DNA of 64,000 nt from Chryseobacterium paridis (lineage in GTDB: Bacteria > Bacteroidota > Bacteroidia > Flavobacteriales > Weeksellaceae). Made by a program: the position numbers and the translations under genes. A model generated the notes under the pieces. The model saw nothing but the letters and a program-made list of their open reading frames with translations. It made no database searches and was not told the DNA's origin. Below are positions 18,487 through 26,204 of this stretch, one piece after another (position 1 is the stretch's first letter; each line of letters starts with the position of its first letter). The stretch lies in contig NZ_JAENHK010000010.1 of assembly GCF_016595215.1 (NCBI RefSeq), forward strand, positions 1,101,390 through 1,165,389. The letters run 5' to 3'.

Positions 18487-18516
18487 AAGAGCTATTCAAA
18501 ATTGAATAGCTCTTTA
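18487..18516 (+). terminator. Intrinsic terminator after the PKD/T9SS gene
   Basis: A perfect 13-bp stem (arms 18487-18499 and 18502-18514, core GAGCTATTCAA) with a very short loop and TTTATA tail. It separates the T9SS gene from the lipoprotein/hydrolase unit. Confidence 0.75.
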
Positions 18517-18532
18517 TATACTCATCAGAATT

Positions 18533-18623
18533 ACACTTATTATCACTTCTGCTACACTTATTAGGAAAATAAACACACTTATGAATTCACAATATCGTGA
18601 TGTTTAATATGCAGATACATTTA
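18533..18623 (+). promoter_or_regulatory. Putative LytTR operator and promoter of the lipoprotein/hydrolase unit
   Basis: Three copies of the 9-mer start at 18533 (ACACTTATT), 18554 (ACACTTATT) and 18575 (ACACTTATG), each exactly 21 bp from the next. The -7-like box TACATTTA at 18616-18623 begins 41 bp after the start of the last repeat, the same distance as in the promoter at 17098. Predicted leader is about 20-25 nt. Confidence 0.65.
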
Positions 18624-18652
18624 TAAAACCAAAAAAACAAAAACTTTAACCT

Positions 18653-19363
18653 ATGAAAACAAAAACTTTTCTGGTCCTGGTTGGACTGGCAACTACACAA
18701 TCTATGTTCAATTCTTGTGCTGAGGACAATAATAATCTTCAAAATGAAAGTTATCAGTCTACTGCATCATTATCTAAAACAACCCCAAGCTTTACGAACG
18801 GAAATTATTTTGCAGATCCACAAGCTGTAAATGCCGGATTTGAATTTATCAGAAGTAAGTTTGCACAAAATCCTGGATACGTTCTGAATCAACAGGATCT
18901 GAATGCATTTTATGACAAAGCTCAAATTGTACCTAATGAAAGATTACCTCTGGACCAGGTTAATAGCATTATTAACAAAACAATAAGTCTGATGCAGGTT
19001 CCTTTTGCCCAAGCTATTCAGCAATTAAATATTTCAAATGCTGCAAAATCATTAGCGATAACCATTAATGATGGTTCAATCATCCACTTGGAGGCGAATG
19101 CAGCATACAATAACCTTCCTGCTAATGAAAAATCAATGATTAAAAATATCAATGACTATAAATACAATACTGAACAAGGAAACTATATGATTACAGGAAT
19201 TCCAACCAGCAAACAACCTTTATGGATTACAGGTGGTATGATCGGTATGGTGGGTGGCGGCCTTATTGGATTTGCAGTAGCGGGTCCTGTTGGAGCACTT
19301 GTAGGAGCAGGAATCGGTGTTGTTGGCGGCATTGTAACAGGAGCTATACTTGGAGCTAAGTAA
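18653..19363 (+). CDS. Lipoprotein with C-terminal glycine-zipper segment
   Basis: I do not recognise a named family. The 236-residue protein has a signal peptide with a lipobox-like FNSC (Cys22), a mostly helical polar region (about 45-190), and a C-terminal hydrophobic stretch (about 193-236) very rich in Gly, Ala, Val and Ile with repeated GxxxG-type spacing (GGMIGMVGGG, GALVGAGIGVVGG). Such glycine zippers insert into membranes and are found in outer-membrane lipoproteins, some toxins and bacteriocins. Its gene is 3 bp from the YiiX-like hydrolase gene and sits behind three phased LytTR-type repeats, so it is likely an exported effector or envelope protein of that regulon. Confidence 0.75.
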   Translation: MKTKTFLVLVGLATTQSMFNSCAEDNNNLQNESYQSTASLSKTTPSFTNGNYFADPQAVNAGFEFIRSKFAQNPGYVLNQQDLNAFYDKAQIVPNERLPLDQVNSIINKTISLMQVPFAQAIQQLNISNAAKSLAITINDGSIIHLEANAAYNNLPANEKSMIKNINDYKYNTEQGNYMITGIPTSKQPLWITGGMIGMVGGGLIGFAVAGPVGALVGAGIGVVGGIVTGAILGAK

Positions 19364-19366
19364 ATT

Positions 19367-20029
19367 ATGCGATCTGTATTTACTTATCAAAAAATAGATT
19401 TCTTAATTGCTGTTATGAGCCTTGTGCTCATAACAGCAGTTTTCTCTTTCCATAAAAGCCCGTCTTTAGAATATAAAATTAAAAATATTGAATTGAATAA
19501 TGGGGCAATTTATTTAATACAAAGGGGCACAACAGGTAAACTCGGAAATGTAGCTAAAGATTTCAACATTAAAAATAAATATGCTTCCCATTTAGGCATT
19601 GGATATCTTAAAAATAATGCCCTTACTATTTATCATGTTTATGTAGACAAGAATAGTAAAGGAAACAGCTTGTATGTAGAAACAATTGATAATTTCATTC
19701 GACCTGAAGACCTAAATTATCTTTCTATCTGGCAGCTGAAAAATATCGATCTGCAAAAATTCAATGACATAAAAAACACACTTACTCAATCCGAAAAGCA
19801 AAATATCAATTTTGATTTTAATTTCGACAAAGGCAGTAAAGCTTATTATTGCTCAGAATACATTGTTGATGAACTTCAAAAAAACGGTATCAAAATCATG
19901 TCCTATCATAAAAAAAGTATAACGGGAATGATCAAACAAATTCTAAAAAAAGATACTCTTACCTACTTTCCTGTGGATGGTTTTGAAAGCACCGATAAAG
20001 CAACTAAAGTATTTGAATGGATAAAATAA
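19367..20029 (+). CDS. YiiX/YebB-like permuted NlpC/P60 cysteine hydrolase
   Basis: The 220-residue protein has one N-terminal membrane segment or signal (about 11-29) and a permuted papain-like NlpC/P60 fold of the YiiX/YebB group: GAIYLIQRG (about 46-54), the histidine in SHLGIGY (His75) and the catalytic cysteine in YYCSEYIVDEL (Cys162). Members are thought to cleave amide or thioester bonds in lipids, peptidoglycan or lipoproteins. It is translated from an ATG 3 bp after the lipoprotein stop, so the two products are likely partners in the envelope. Confidence 0.82.
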   Translation: MRSVFTYQKIDFLIAVMSLVLITAVFSFHKSPSLEYKIKNIELNNGAIYLIQRGTTGKLGNVAKDFNIKNKYASHLGIGYLKNNALTIYHVYVDKNSKGNSLYVETIDNFIRPEDLNYLSIWQLKNIDLQKFNDIKNTLTQSEKQNINFDFNFDKGSKAYYCSEYIVDELQKNGIKIMSYHKKSITGMIKQILKKDTLTYFPVDGFESTDKATKVFEWIK

Positions 20030-20142
20030 GCCCTCTATATTTTAGAAAAATAAAGCGATCAAAAATTGAGTAGCCTTTTATAAGATTCATATTCTTCTAT
20101 TCAAAAAAATGAATTAAATTCGGTATAAGTAAAATACCATCA

Positions 20143-21291
20143 ATGATACAACTTCCTCTTTCTAAACTGTCCAATGTAGGAACTACCATTTTCAGTCAGA
20201 TGACGCAATTGGCCAATGAAAACCAAGCCATCAATCTATCGCAGGGTTTTCCGGATTTTATGCCGGATTCTGAATTGCTCAATTATGTGGATGATTTCAT
20301 TAAAAAAGGTTTTAATCAATATGCTCCCTTAGGTGGTATGATTGGACTGAAAGAAGAAATTGCAAGAAAAATCGAAAATAGTCATCAGGCAATCTATCAT
20401 CCTGATGCTGAAATTACAGTTACAGCAGGTGGAACACAAGCCATTTTTACTGCCATTGCTGCATTTATCAAAAGAGATGATGAAGTCATTATTTTTGAGC
20501 CGGCTTATGATTGTTACGAACCTACAGTAGAACTTTTTGGAGGGATTGTAAAACGTTTTGAAATGAAGGCTCCACATTATGAAATTGATTGGAATGCTGT
20601 AAAAGGGCTCATCAGTGAAAAAACCAAGATGATCATCCTCAATAACCCCAATAATCCTTCAGGAAAAATTTTAACGGAAAACGATATTCGGGAACTTATC
20701 AAGATTGTAAAAGATACTTCAATTCTTATTCTGAGTGATGAAGTATATGAAAATATTGTATTTGACGGGAAACAACACTTAAGTATTTGCAGATACCCTG
20801 AATTAAAGGAAAGAAGTCTTCTTGTAGCTTCTTTTGGAAAACTTTTCCATGTGACAGGCTGGAAAATAGGATATTGCGCTGCCCCTAAAGCTTTAACTGA
20901 CGAATTCAGAAAAGTACATCAGTTTAATGTTTTTTGTGTAAACACCCCTATTCAGCTGGCATTGGCTGAATACATGAAAAATGATGATCACTATAATCAA
21001 CTGAGTAGTTTTTTCCAGAAAAAAAGGGATTTTCTAAGACAAGGTCTTGCCAGTACTTCTTTCGAACTTCTGGATTGTGAAGGAACCTATTTTCAGGCAT
21101 TGAAATACGATAAAGTATCAGATAAAAATGATTTTGATTTTGCCAGTGAATTAACAGTTACCCACAAAGTAGCTAGTGTTCCTTTCTCTTCCTTCTATAA
21201 AAATAAAGTGAATGAAAATGTGATTCGCCTGTGTTTTGCTAAAAAAGAGGAAACATTAGAAAAAGCAATTGAAAACCTGACAAAAATTTAA
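20143..21291 (+). CDS. Methionine aminotransferase (YbdL type, PLP-dependent)
   Basis: The 382-residue fold-type I aminotransferase resembles YbdL/kynurenine aminotransferase-like enzymes. Visible landmarks are INLSQGFPDF (30-39), YAPLGG (60-65), NNPNNPSG (167-174), SDEVYE (198-203) and the PLP lysine in SFGKLFHVTGWKIG (Lys233). YbdL prefers methionine, histidine and phenylalanine as amino donors; in this clade it often serves the last step of methionine salvage. It is monocistronic, with a convergent terminator against the following SDR gene. Confidence 0.9.
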   Translation: MIQLPLSKLSNVGTTIFSQMTQLANENQAINLSQGFPDFMPDSELLNYVDDFIKKGFNQYAPLGGMIGLKEEIARKIENSHQAIYHPDAEITVTAGGTQAIFTAIAAFIKRDDEVIIFEPAYDCYEPTVELFGGIVKRFEMKAPHYEIDWNAVKGLISEKTKMIILNNPNNPSGKILTENDIRELIKIVKDTSILILSDEVYENIVFDGKQHLSICRYPELKERSLLVASFGKLFHVTGWKIGYCAAPKALTDEFRKVHQFNVFCVNTPIQLALAEYMKNDDHYNQLSSFFQKKRDFLRQGLASTSFELLDCEGTYFQALKYDKVSDKNDFDFASELTVTHKVASVPFSSFYKNKVNENVIRLCFAKKEETLEKAIENLTKI

Positions 21292-21331
21292 TTTTACTAT
21301 TAAGGTCTAAAAAACAGCTTTGAAATAAAGC

Positions 21332-21364
21332 AAAAGAACCAGCCGAATAAGGTTGGTTCTTTTG
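21332..21364. terminator. Bidirectional terminator
   Basis: A 13-bp stem (AAAAGAACCAGCC against GGTTGGTTCTTTT, one G-U pair) with loop GAATAA lies between the convergent aminotransferase and SDR genes, with A/T runs on both sides. Confidence 0.75.
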
Positions 21365-21395
21365 TTATTTGAGATGAAATTATCTACAATAAAGT

Positions 21396-22160
21396 TTATA
21401 GGGCCATTCCTCCTGAAACTTCAATTCTTTGACCACTAATCCAGGCAGCATCCTCAGTACATAAGAAAGCTACCACTCCACCTACATCCTCAGGGAGTCC
21501 TGCTCTTCCTAAAGCGGTAATATTTGAAACCAATGTATTAACCTCTTTGTTATCTCTTGTTCTTCCACCACCAAAATCTGTTTCTATAGCTCCGGGAGCA
21601 ACTACATTTGCTTTGATTTTTCTCGAACCTAACTCTTTTGCCATATATTTTGTAAGCATTTCCACACCTGCTTTCATCGATCCATACACTGAAGATCCAG
21701 GTAATGCTACTCTTGCAAGCCCGGAAGAAATATTAATAATACCACCACCATCATTCATAAAAGGTAAAAATTTCTGACTTAAAAAGAATACTCCTTTAAA
21801 ATGAATATCAATAATATCATCCAATTGTTCTTCTGTAGTTTCTGTCATAGGCGAATACAGTGCCGTCCCTGCGTTATTGATAAGATAATCAATGTTAGAG
21901 CTTCCAGTATGTTCTACTAAGTGACTGGTTACCTCCTGTACAAAAGCATCAAAGCTTTTCACGTCTCTTGTATCTAATTGATAAGCTACAGCTTTTCTAC
22001 CTAAAGCTTTAATTTCATCTACCACAGCATCTGCTTCTTCTTTACTGCTTTTGTAAGTAATGATTACATCAAGTCCTTTTTCAGCAATTCTTAGAGCTGA
22101 ATTTTTCCCTATTCCACGACTTCCACCTGTTACTAATGCAATTTTTGTTTTTGTGTTCAT
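21396..22160 (-). CDS. SDR family oxidoreductase
   Basis: The 254-residue enzyme has all classical SDR elements: TGGSRGIGKN (11-20), NNAG (about 92), the catalytic serine in INISSGLA (about 145) and YGSMK (Tyr about 158, Lys about 162), and a C-terminal ISGQRIEVSGGMAL typical of FabG-like members. The physiological substrate is unknown. It is 87 bp downstream of an AraC regulator gene on the same strand, which probably controls it. Confidence 0.9.
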   Translation of the reverse strand: MNTKTKIALVTGGSRGIGKNSALRIAEKGLDVIITYKSSKEEADAVVDEIKALGRKAVAYQLDTRDVKSFDAFVQEVTSHLVEHTGSSNIDYLINNAGTALYSPMTETTEEQLDDIIDIHFKGVFFLSQKFLPFMNDGGGIINISSGLARVALPGSSVYGSMKAGVEMLTKYMAKELGSRKIKANVVAPGAIETDFGGGRTRDNKEVNTLVSNITALGRAGLPEDVGGVVAFLCTEDAAWISGQRIEVSGGMAL

Positions 22161-22247
22161 TTTTTCATTGTTTTTAATAGGACAAAGTTCTGATATTCCA
22201 GGATATTGTTGTTTGCTTCAATCAATCTAAAATTTGCAAAATTCAAA

Positions 22248-23183
22248 TCAGGAACGAAATTGCAATGGATTGAAAGATGTCTTTCTTTTAAAGAAGTTTG
22301 AGAAGTGAGCGATTTCCTCAAAACCTAAAGCATATGATATTTCAGAAACATTCCATGTGGTTTGTTTCAATAATATTTTGGCTTCCTGAATAAGTCTGTC
22401 AGCAATAAATTCTGTGGTAGTCTTCCCAGTATTTTCTTTAAGTTTTTTATTCAAATAATTAACATGTACCGCTAACCTATCTGCATAATCCTTTGCTGTT
22501 TTCAGTTGTAATCTTTGGTTGGATTCAACAGGAAATTGTCTTTCGAGTAATTCTATAAATAATGAAACTACTCTTAATGAAGTGTCATTCGATGTAGAAA
22601 GTTTAGTCGCCGGTTGTAGCTTTTGCCCATAATGAATAAGCTCTAACACATAATTTCGAATTAAATCATATTTAAAAATATAGTCAGATTCAATTTCATT
22701 CTTTATTTTTTTGAAAAGGATTTCAATTTCATCGGCTAATGCATCATCAATTTCAAACAACGGAAAACCTCCCGGTTGAAATATAGGAAGATCCTCGAGT
22801 GTATTATGTGACTTATCTTTGATAAAGAAATCTTCTGTAAATACACAGAAACTACCAGACTGGTTGGGGTCTTCCGGAACCCAGTGATAAGGAACTTTGG
22901 GAGTAGCAAATAGCAAAGCATTATTTTTAATAGCAATTACTTTATCAGCATATTCTGCTCTATTCCGGCCCCTAATTAAACTGATTTTGTAATATTTCCT
23001 TCTGTTATAAGGCATTTCAGAAGTTGTCCTTGCTTTTTCAATGGTCTGTGCGATATCAAATACATTAAAATGACCAATATCCTTATGCAGGCCCTTAGGA
23101 AAAATACTTTCCAAGTCTTTTCCAAGCTTGGCAGTCATTTCCTTATAGAAGTCTTCTAAAGAAGCATGTGCAATCTTTTCCAT
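22248..23183 (-). CDS. AraC-family transcriptional regulator
   Basis: The 311-residue regulator has an N-terminal cupin-like sensing region (about 30-150, with YKISLIRGRN and PYHW) and a C-terminal AraC HTH domain (about 205-311) with LAVHVNYLNKKLKE and the second helix pair ending YALGFEEIAHFSNFFKRK. It is clearly homologous along its length to the regulator at 42332-43246 (shared PYNRR-YYKIS, HVN-LN, ALGFE). A TAACTTTG -7 box lies at 23212-23219. The co-directional SDR gene downstream is the likely target. Confidence 0.9.
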   Translation of the reverse strand: MEKIAHASLEDFYKEMTAKLGKDLESIFPKGLHKDIGHFNVFDIAQTIEKARTTSEMPYNRRKYYKISLIRGRNRAEYADKVIAIKNNALLFATPKVPYHWVPEDPNQSGSFCVFTEDFFIKDKSHNTLEDLPIFQPGGFPLFEIDDALADEIEILFKKIKNEIESDYIFKYDLIRNYVLELIHYGQKLQPATKLSTSNDTSLRVVSLFIELLERQFPVESNQRLQLKTAKDYADRLAVHVNYLNKKLKENTGKTTTEFIADRLIQEAKILLKQTTWNVSEISYALGFEEIAHFSNFFKRKTSFNPLQFRS

Positions 23184-23211
23184 AATACCGAATTTGTAAA
23201 ATTCAAATATA

Positions 23212-23219
23212 CAAAGTTA
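23212..23219 (-). promoter_or_regulatory. -7 box (TAACTTTG) of the AraC gene
   Basis: Minus strand TAACTTTG matches TAnnTTTG and lies 29 bp before the start codon; a second match, TATATTTG, sits a few bases closer. Confidence 0.4.
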
Positions 23220-23335
23220 TACAATTATTGAATTACAATAATTCTTTACAAAAATCAAATATTTTTCATAATTAAGTGACATAATAAACATTTTTTTATA
23301 ACTTAGACATAAACTAATTTATTAAATTCAATATT

Positions 23336-23491
23336 ATGAAAAATCAAAACCTACAAAAAGGAAAAAAATTAAACAAAAGAGAGTTAAGAACAATTACAGG
23401 CGGCTTGCAAATGTGTATTGACCCGGATACTAATCAATGCATCGCTTATGGACGCCAGTGTGCAGAATTTCAGTGCAAATACATTCCTTAA
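23336..23491 (+). CDS. GG-leader cysteine-rich peptide 1
   Basis: This 51-residue peptide is too short for routine gene callers. It has a basic leader (QKGKKLNKRELRTITGG, residues 7-23) ending in a double glycine, the cleavage signal used by peptidase-containing ABC exporters, and a 28-residue core with four cysteines (27, 35, 42, 47). Flavobacterial proteins of this kind are annotated as bacteriocin-like or natural-product precursors; function is unproven. It is followed by a strong terminator. No exporter, peptidase or modifying enzyme is nearby, so processing would rely on a system elsewhere. Confidence 0.75.
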   Translation: MKNQNLQKGKKLNKRELRTITGGLQMCIDPDTNQCIAYGRQCAEFQCKYIP

Positions 23492-23510
23492 ATTGATATT
23501 TTTTACAAAA

Positions 23511-23538
23511 GCCACTCTTTCACAGAGTGGCTTTTTTT
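23511..23538 (+). terminator. Intrinsic terminator after GG peptide 1
   Basis: Stem GCCACTC/GAGTGGC (23511-23517, 23525-23531) with a 7-base loop and a seven-T tail. It makes peptide 1 its own transcription unit. Confidence 0.88.
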
Positions 23539-23684
23539 ATTCTTAGCATTTCATAATACTGTGATACACTTACACATACACAAATAAAATACACTCAAAT
23601 CATTAATATTATTCATGAAAATGTGAGATACATTGAATTATTTTCAATACATTCGTTATATACTAATTTATTAAAATTAACATC

Positions 23685-23846
23685 ATGAAAAATCAAAACC
23701 TAAACAAAGGAAAAAAATTGAACAAAAAAGAGCTAAGAGTGATTACCGGCGGATTAATGCAATGTCGTGATCCAAAAACAAATGGTTGTAGAATTATTTC
23801 TATGGGATGTGCAGAACCTCAGTGTCGTCCGGAATTAATTCCTTAA
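23685..23846 (+). CDS. GG-leader cysteine-rich peptide 2
   Basis: The 53-residue peptide is a paralogue of peptide 1: 14 of the first 15 leader positions are nearly the same, the double glycine is at 22-23, and the four cysteines fall at identical positions (27, 35, 42, 47). The identity extends upstream of the start codon (ACTAATTTATTAAA in both), so the duplication included the leader region of the mRNA. Core residues other than cysteine have diverged, which suggests selection for the cysteine framework. Confidence 0.75.
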   Translation: MKNQNLNKGKKLNKKELRVITGGLMQCRDPKTNGCRIISMGCAEPQCRPELIP

Positions 23847-23909
23847 ATAAAAATTTTTACCATTTAAGAAGTCTTCATCAATTTTAATGAACTTAATAAA
23901 ATCATTATC

Positions 23910-24107
23910 ATGGAAAACAAAAAATTTCAAAAAGGAAAAAAGCTTTCAAAAAGAGAGCTAAAAACAATTGTCGGAGGTATGTTAGATTGTAAACAACCTG
24001 TTGCTTGTCCCACTTATCCTTGTGACCCACCTCTTCCTGAGTATCCAAATGGCTGTACAACTATTGCACCCGGCTGTTTTCAAAAGGAATGCCGCCCAGG
24101 ATTTTAA
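23910..24107 (+). CDS. GG-leader cysteine-rich peptide 3
   Basis: The 65-residue peptide has the same leader design (KGKKLSKRELKTIVGG, residues 8-23) and double glycine at 22-23. Its core is longer and proline-rich, with six cysteines (27, 33, 38, 49, 56, 61). The last three keep the C-x6-C-x4-C spacing of peptides 1 and 2. It starts 63 bp after peptide 2 with no terminator between, so 2 and 3 are probably co-transcribed. A hairpin terminator follows at 24127. Confidence 0.8.
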   Translation: MENKKFQKGKKLSKRELKTIVGGMLDCKQPVACPTYPCDPPLPEYPNGCTTIAPGCFQKECRPGF

Positions 24108-24126
24108 TTAAAAATTTCTTAAGAAT

Positions 24127-24161
24127 AAAAAACGCTCCCAAATTCATGGAAGCGTTTTTTT
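24127..24161. terminator. Terminator between GG peptide 3 and ychF
   Basis: Stem AACGCT/AGCGTT extended by two G-C pairs across one mismatch, with A-run before and seven Ts after, so it can serve both convergent genes. Confidence 0.75.
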
Positions 24162-24184
24162 AATTACTATAACTTTAATATTCT

Positions 24185-25276
24185 TTATACGTTAAATCTG
24201 AAGTGCATGATATCACCATCCTGAACGATGTATTCTTTACCCTCTACAGATAATTTTCCAGCTTCCTTTACTTTGGATTCAGAACCATAATTTACATAGT
24301 CATTATACTTAATAACTTCAGCACGGATAAATCCTTTTTCGAAATCCGTATGGATTACTCCAGCTGCCTGAGGAGCAGTCCACCCCTGTCCAATAGTCCA
24401 GGCTCTAACTTCTTTAACACCTGCCGTAAAATAGGTCTGAAGTTTTAAAAGATCATATGCTTTTCTAATCAAACGATTTACTCCAGGCTCTTCTAATCCT
24501 AGTTCTTCAAGGAAGATCTCTCTTTCTTCAAACGTTTCTAACTCATTAATATCCGCTTCAATCTGAGCTGCTAACACAACAATTTCAGAACCTTCTCTCT
24601 GAGCCATTTCATCGATTTTAGCAATCCATTCATTTCCGTTCTTAATTGAATTCTCGTCAACATTACAAACATAAAGAACCGGCTTGTTCGTTAACAATTG
24701 AACATCAGCAATGATAGATTTTGTCTGATCATTTAAAGGAAATTCTCTAGCATTTTTACCATCTTCTAAAAATTTCTGAAGATTTTGAAGAGTTTCGTAT
24801 GTTAAGATATCTTCCTTCTTTCCTGATTTGATGAACTTTTTAGCCTTTTCAACAGCTTTCCCAACAGTTTCAAGATCCTTCAACTGAAGTTCTATATCGA
24901 TAATTTCTTTGTCTCTTATAGGATCTACAGACCCTTCTACGTGAATGATGTTTCCATTATCAAAACATCTTAAAACATGGATAATCGCTTCACATTCGCG
25001 AATATTGGCCAAGAACTGGTTTCCTAAACCTTCTCCTTTGCTTGCGCCTTTTACCAAACCTGCAATATCTACAATTTCTACAACAGCTGGTAAAACTCTT
25101 TCCGGGTTTACCAATTTTTCCAATTCAAATAATCTTTGATCTGGTACTGATACTGTTCCTAAATTAGGTTCAATCGTACAGAAAGGATAATTCGCTGATT
25201 GAGCTTTTGCATTACTCAAACAGTTAAAGAGAGTTGATTTACCAACGTTCGGCAAGCCTACGATTCCACATTTCAT
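24185..25276 (-). CDS. ychF: Redox-regulated ATPase YchF
   Basis: The 363-residue protein is an Obg-family P-loop NTPase that prefers ATP, binds ribosomes and down-regulates oxidative stress responses in E. coli. It has Walker A GLPNVGKST (8-16), the switch region DIAGLVKGAS (about 67-76), the altered specificity motif NVDE (about 202) and a C-terminal TGS domain. The start at 25276 gives the family's exact usual length and N-terminus MKCGIVGLP; an extension upstream has no similarity. A TATCTTTG -7 box lies at 25330-25337. Confidence 0.95.
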   Translation of the reverse strand: MKCGIVGLPNVGKSTLFNCLSNAKAQSANYPFCTIEPNLGTVSVPDQRLFELEKLVNPERVLPAVVEIVDIAGLVKGASKGEGLGNQFLANIRECEAIIHVLRCFDNGNIIHVEGSVDPIRDKEIIDIELQLKDLETVGKAVEKAKKFIKSGKKEDILTYETLQNLQKFLEDGKNAREFPLNDQTKSIIADVQLLTNKPVLYVCNVDENSIKNGNEWIAKIDEMAQREGSEIVVLAAQIEADINELETFEEREIFLEELGLEEPGVNRLIRKAYDLLKLQTYFTAGVKEVRAWTIGQGWTAPQAAGVIHTDFEKGFIRAEVIKYNDYVNYGSESKVKEAGKLSVEGKEYIVQDGDIMHFRFNV

Positions 25277-25329
25277 AATAATTAAGCTTATAGCAAAAAG
25301 CATTTAGCCTATTGCTTGTTAAAGGTGTG

Positions 25330-25337
25330 CAAAGATA
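25330..25337 (-). promoter_or_regulatory. -7 box (TATCTTTG) of ychF
   Basis: Minus strand TATCTTTG matches TAnnTTTG, 53 bp before the ychF start codon. Confidence 0.4.
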
Positions 25338-25368
25338 GTGATTTTAAGGTGAGTTTCATAATAAAAAA

Positions 25369-25389
25369 ATCTGCCGGAGTCCGACAGAT
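25369..25389 (-). terminator. Terminator of the ferritin gene
   Basis: Arms ATCTGCCGGA and TCCGACAGAT pair with one mismatch; on the minus strand the hairpin is followed by a T-run. It lies 22 bp after the ferritin stop codon. Confidence 0.65.
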
Positions 25390-25410
25390 CTTTTTATTTA
25401 GTATTTCGTC

Positions 25411-25962
25411 TTATGGATTGGCTCCTGTAGCATTTTGCGCTAATGGAGCATCATCTGGAGATTCTTTCAATGATTTATCTAAAGTAAATAATGATTCATC
25501 TGTAGCACGGTCACCTCCGGCAATTTTCAATTTATCAATTAAATTCTGAGCCAACGTTTCCTCTTCTATTTGTTCTTGTACAAACCACTGCATAAAATTC
25601 CAGGTTGCCCAATCTTTTTCTTGTAATGAAAGGTCTACAATTTTATAAATAGCCGTTGTATTATCTACCTCATGTTTAAAAATCCCATCAAAACATGCTG
25701 TCAGGGTTTTTGGATCTGCAGGAGGAGCCGGAATAGCAGCCACTTTAGGCTTTCCGCCTCTGTTTAAAACATATTCCATAAATTTAATGGAATGATTTCT
25801 TTCTTCCTGCGCATGTCTATACAGAAAATTAGCAATTCCCTGATATCCTTTATCATCTGCCCAAATTCCATAAGACAGAAATGTATGTGACGCATGAATT
25901 TCTTTATTCATCTGATCACTCAATGCTTTTTCGATTGCAGGGGAAAGTCTGTTCGTATTCAT
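25411..25962 (-). CDS. Ferritin (non-haem, FtnA-like)
   Basis: The 183-residue protein is an iron-storage ferritin with the N-terminal LSPAIEKALSDQMNKEI helix, ferroxidase-site residues in the HAQEERNH helix (about 50-57) and QWFVQEQIEEE (about 120-130). It oxidises Fe(II) and stores the mineral in a 24-mer shell. The C-terminal tail after about residue 165 (alanine, aspartate, proline rich) is longer than in E. coli FtnA. The gene is monocistronic with its own terminator. Confidence 0.92.
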   Translation of the reverse strand: MNTNRLSPAIEKALSDQMNKEIHASHTFLSYGIWADDKGYQGIANFLYRHAQEERNHSIKFMEYVLNRGGKPKVAAIPAPPADPKTLTACFDGIFKHEVDNTTAIYKIVDLSLQEKDWATWNFMQWFVQEQIEEETLAQNLIDKLKIAGGDRATDESLFTLDKSLKESPDDAPLAQNATGANP

Positions 25963-26108
25963 AATGTAATATTTTTAGTGATTATGAATACAATCCTACA
26001 AAAATGATTCCGCTAAAGTTTTTAATTTTAATTAAACAAAAGAAAACAGCACCACAACAAACTGAAAAACAATATTTTAAACTAATAATTTATAGTTATT
26101 CTAAAATA

Positions 26109-26134
26109 AAAGCAGTTCTGACGAACTGCTTTTT
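26109..26134 (-). terminator. Terminator of the GHL10 hydrolase gene
   Basis: Perfect 10-bp stem AAAGCAGTTC/GAACTGCTTT with loop TGAC and T-rich flank on the minus strand, about 70 bp after the stop codon. Confidence 0.7.
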
Positions 26135-26204
26135 ATCTATTTTAATCGAATAAACCTTAACCAATTTAGGAATTAGCGTTTTCGCCTTTTTGCTATTCCG
26201 ATTT

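Noticed and set aside
23566..23598. ACACTTAC and ACACTCAA upstream of GG peptide 2, similar to the LytTR 9-mer ACACTTATT.
   Set aside because: The copies are imperfect and 25 bp apart, not 21, so they do not meet the spacing rule seen in the two strong promoters.
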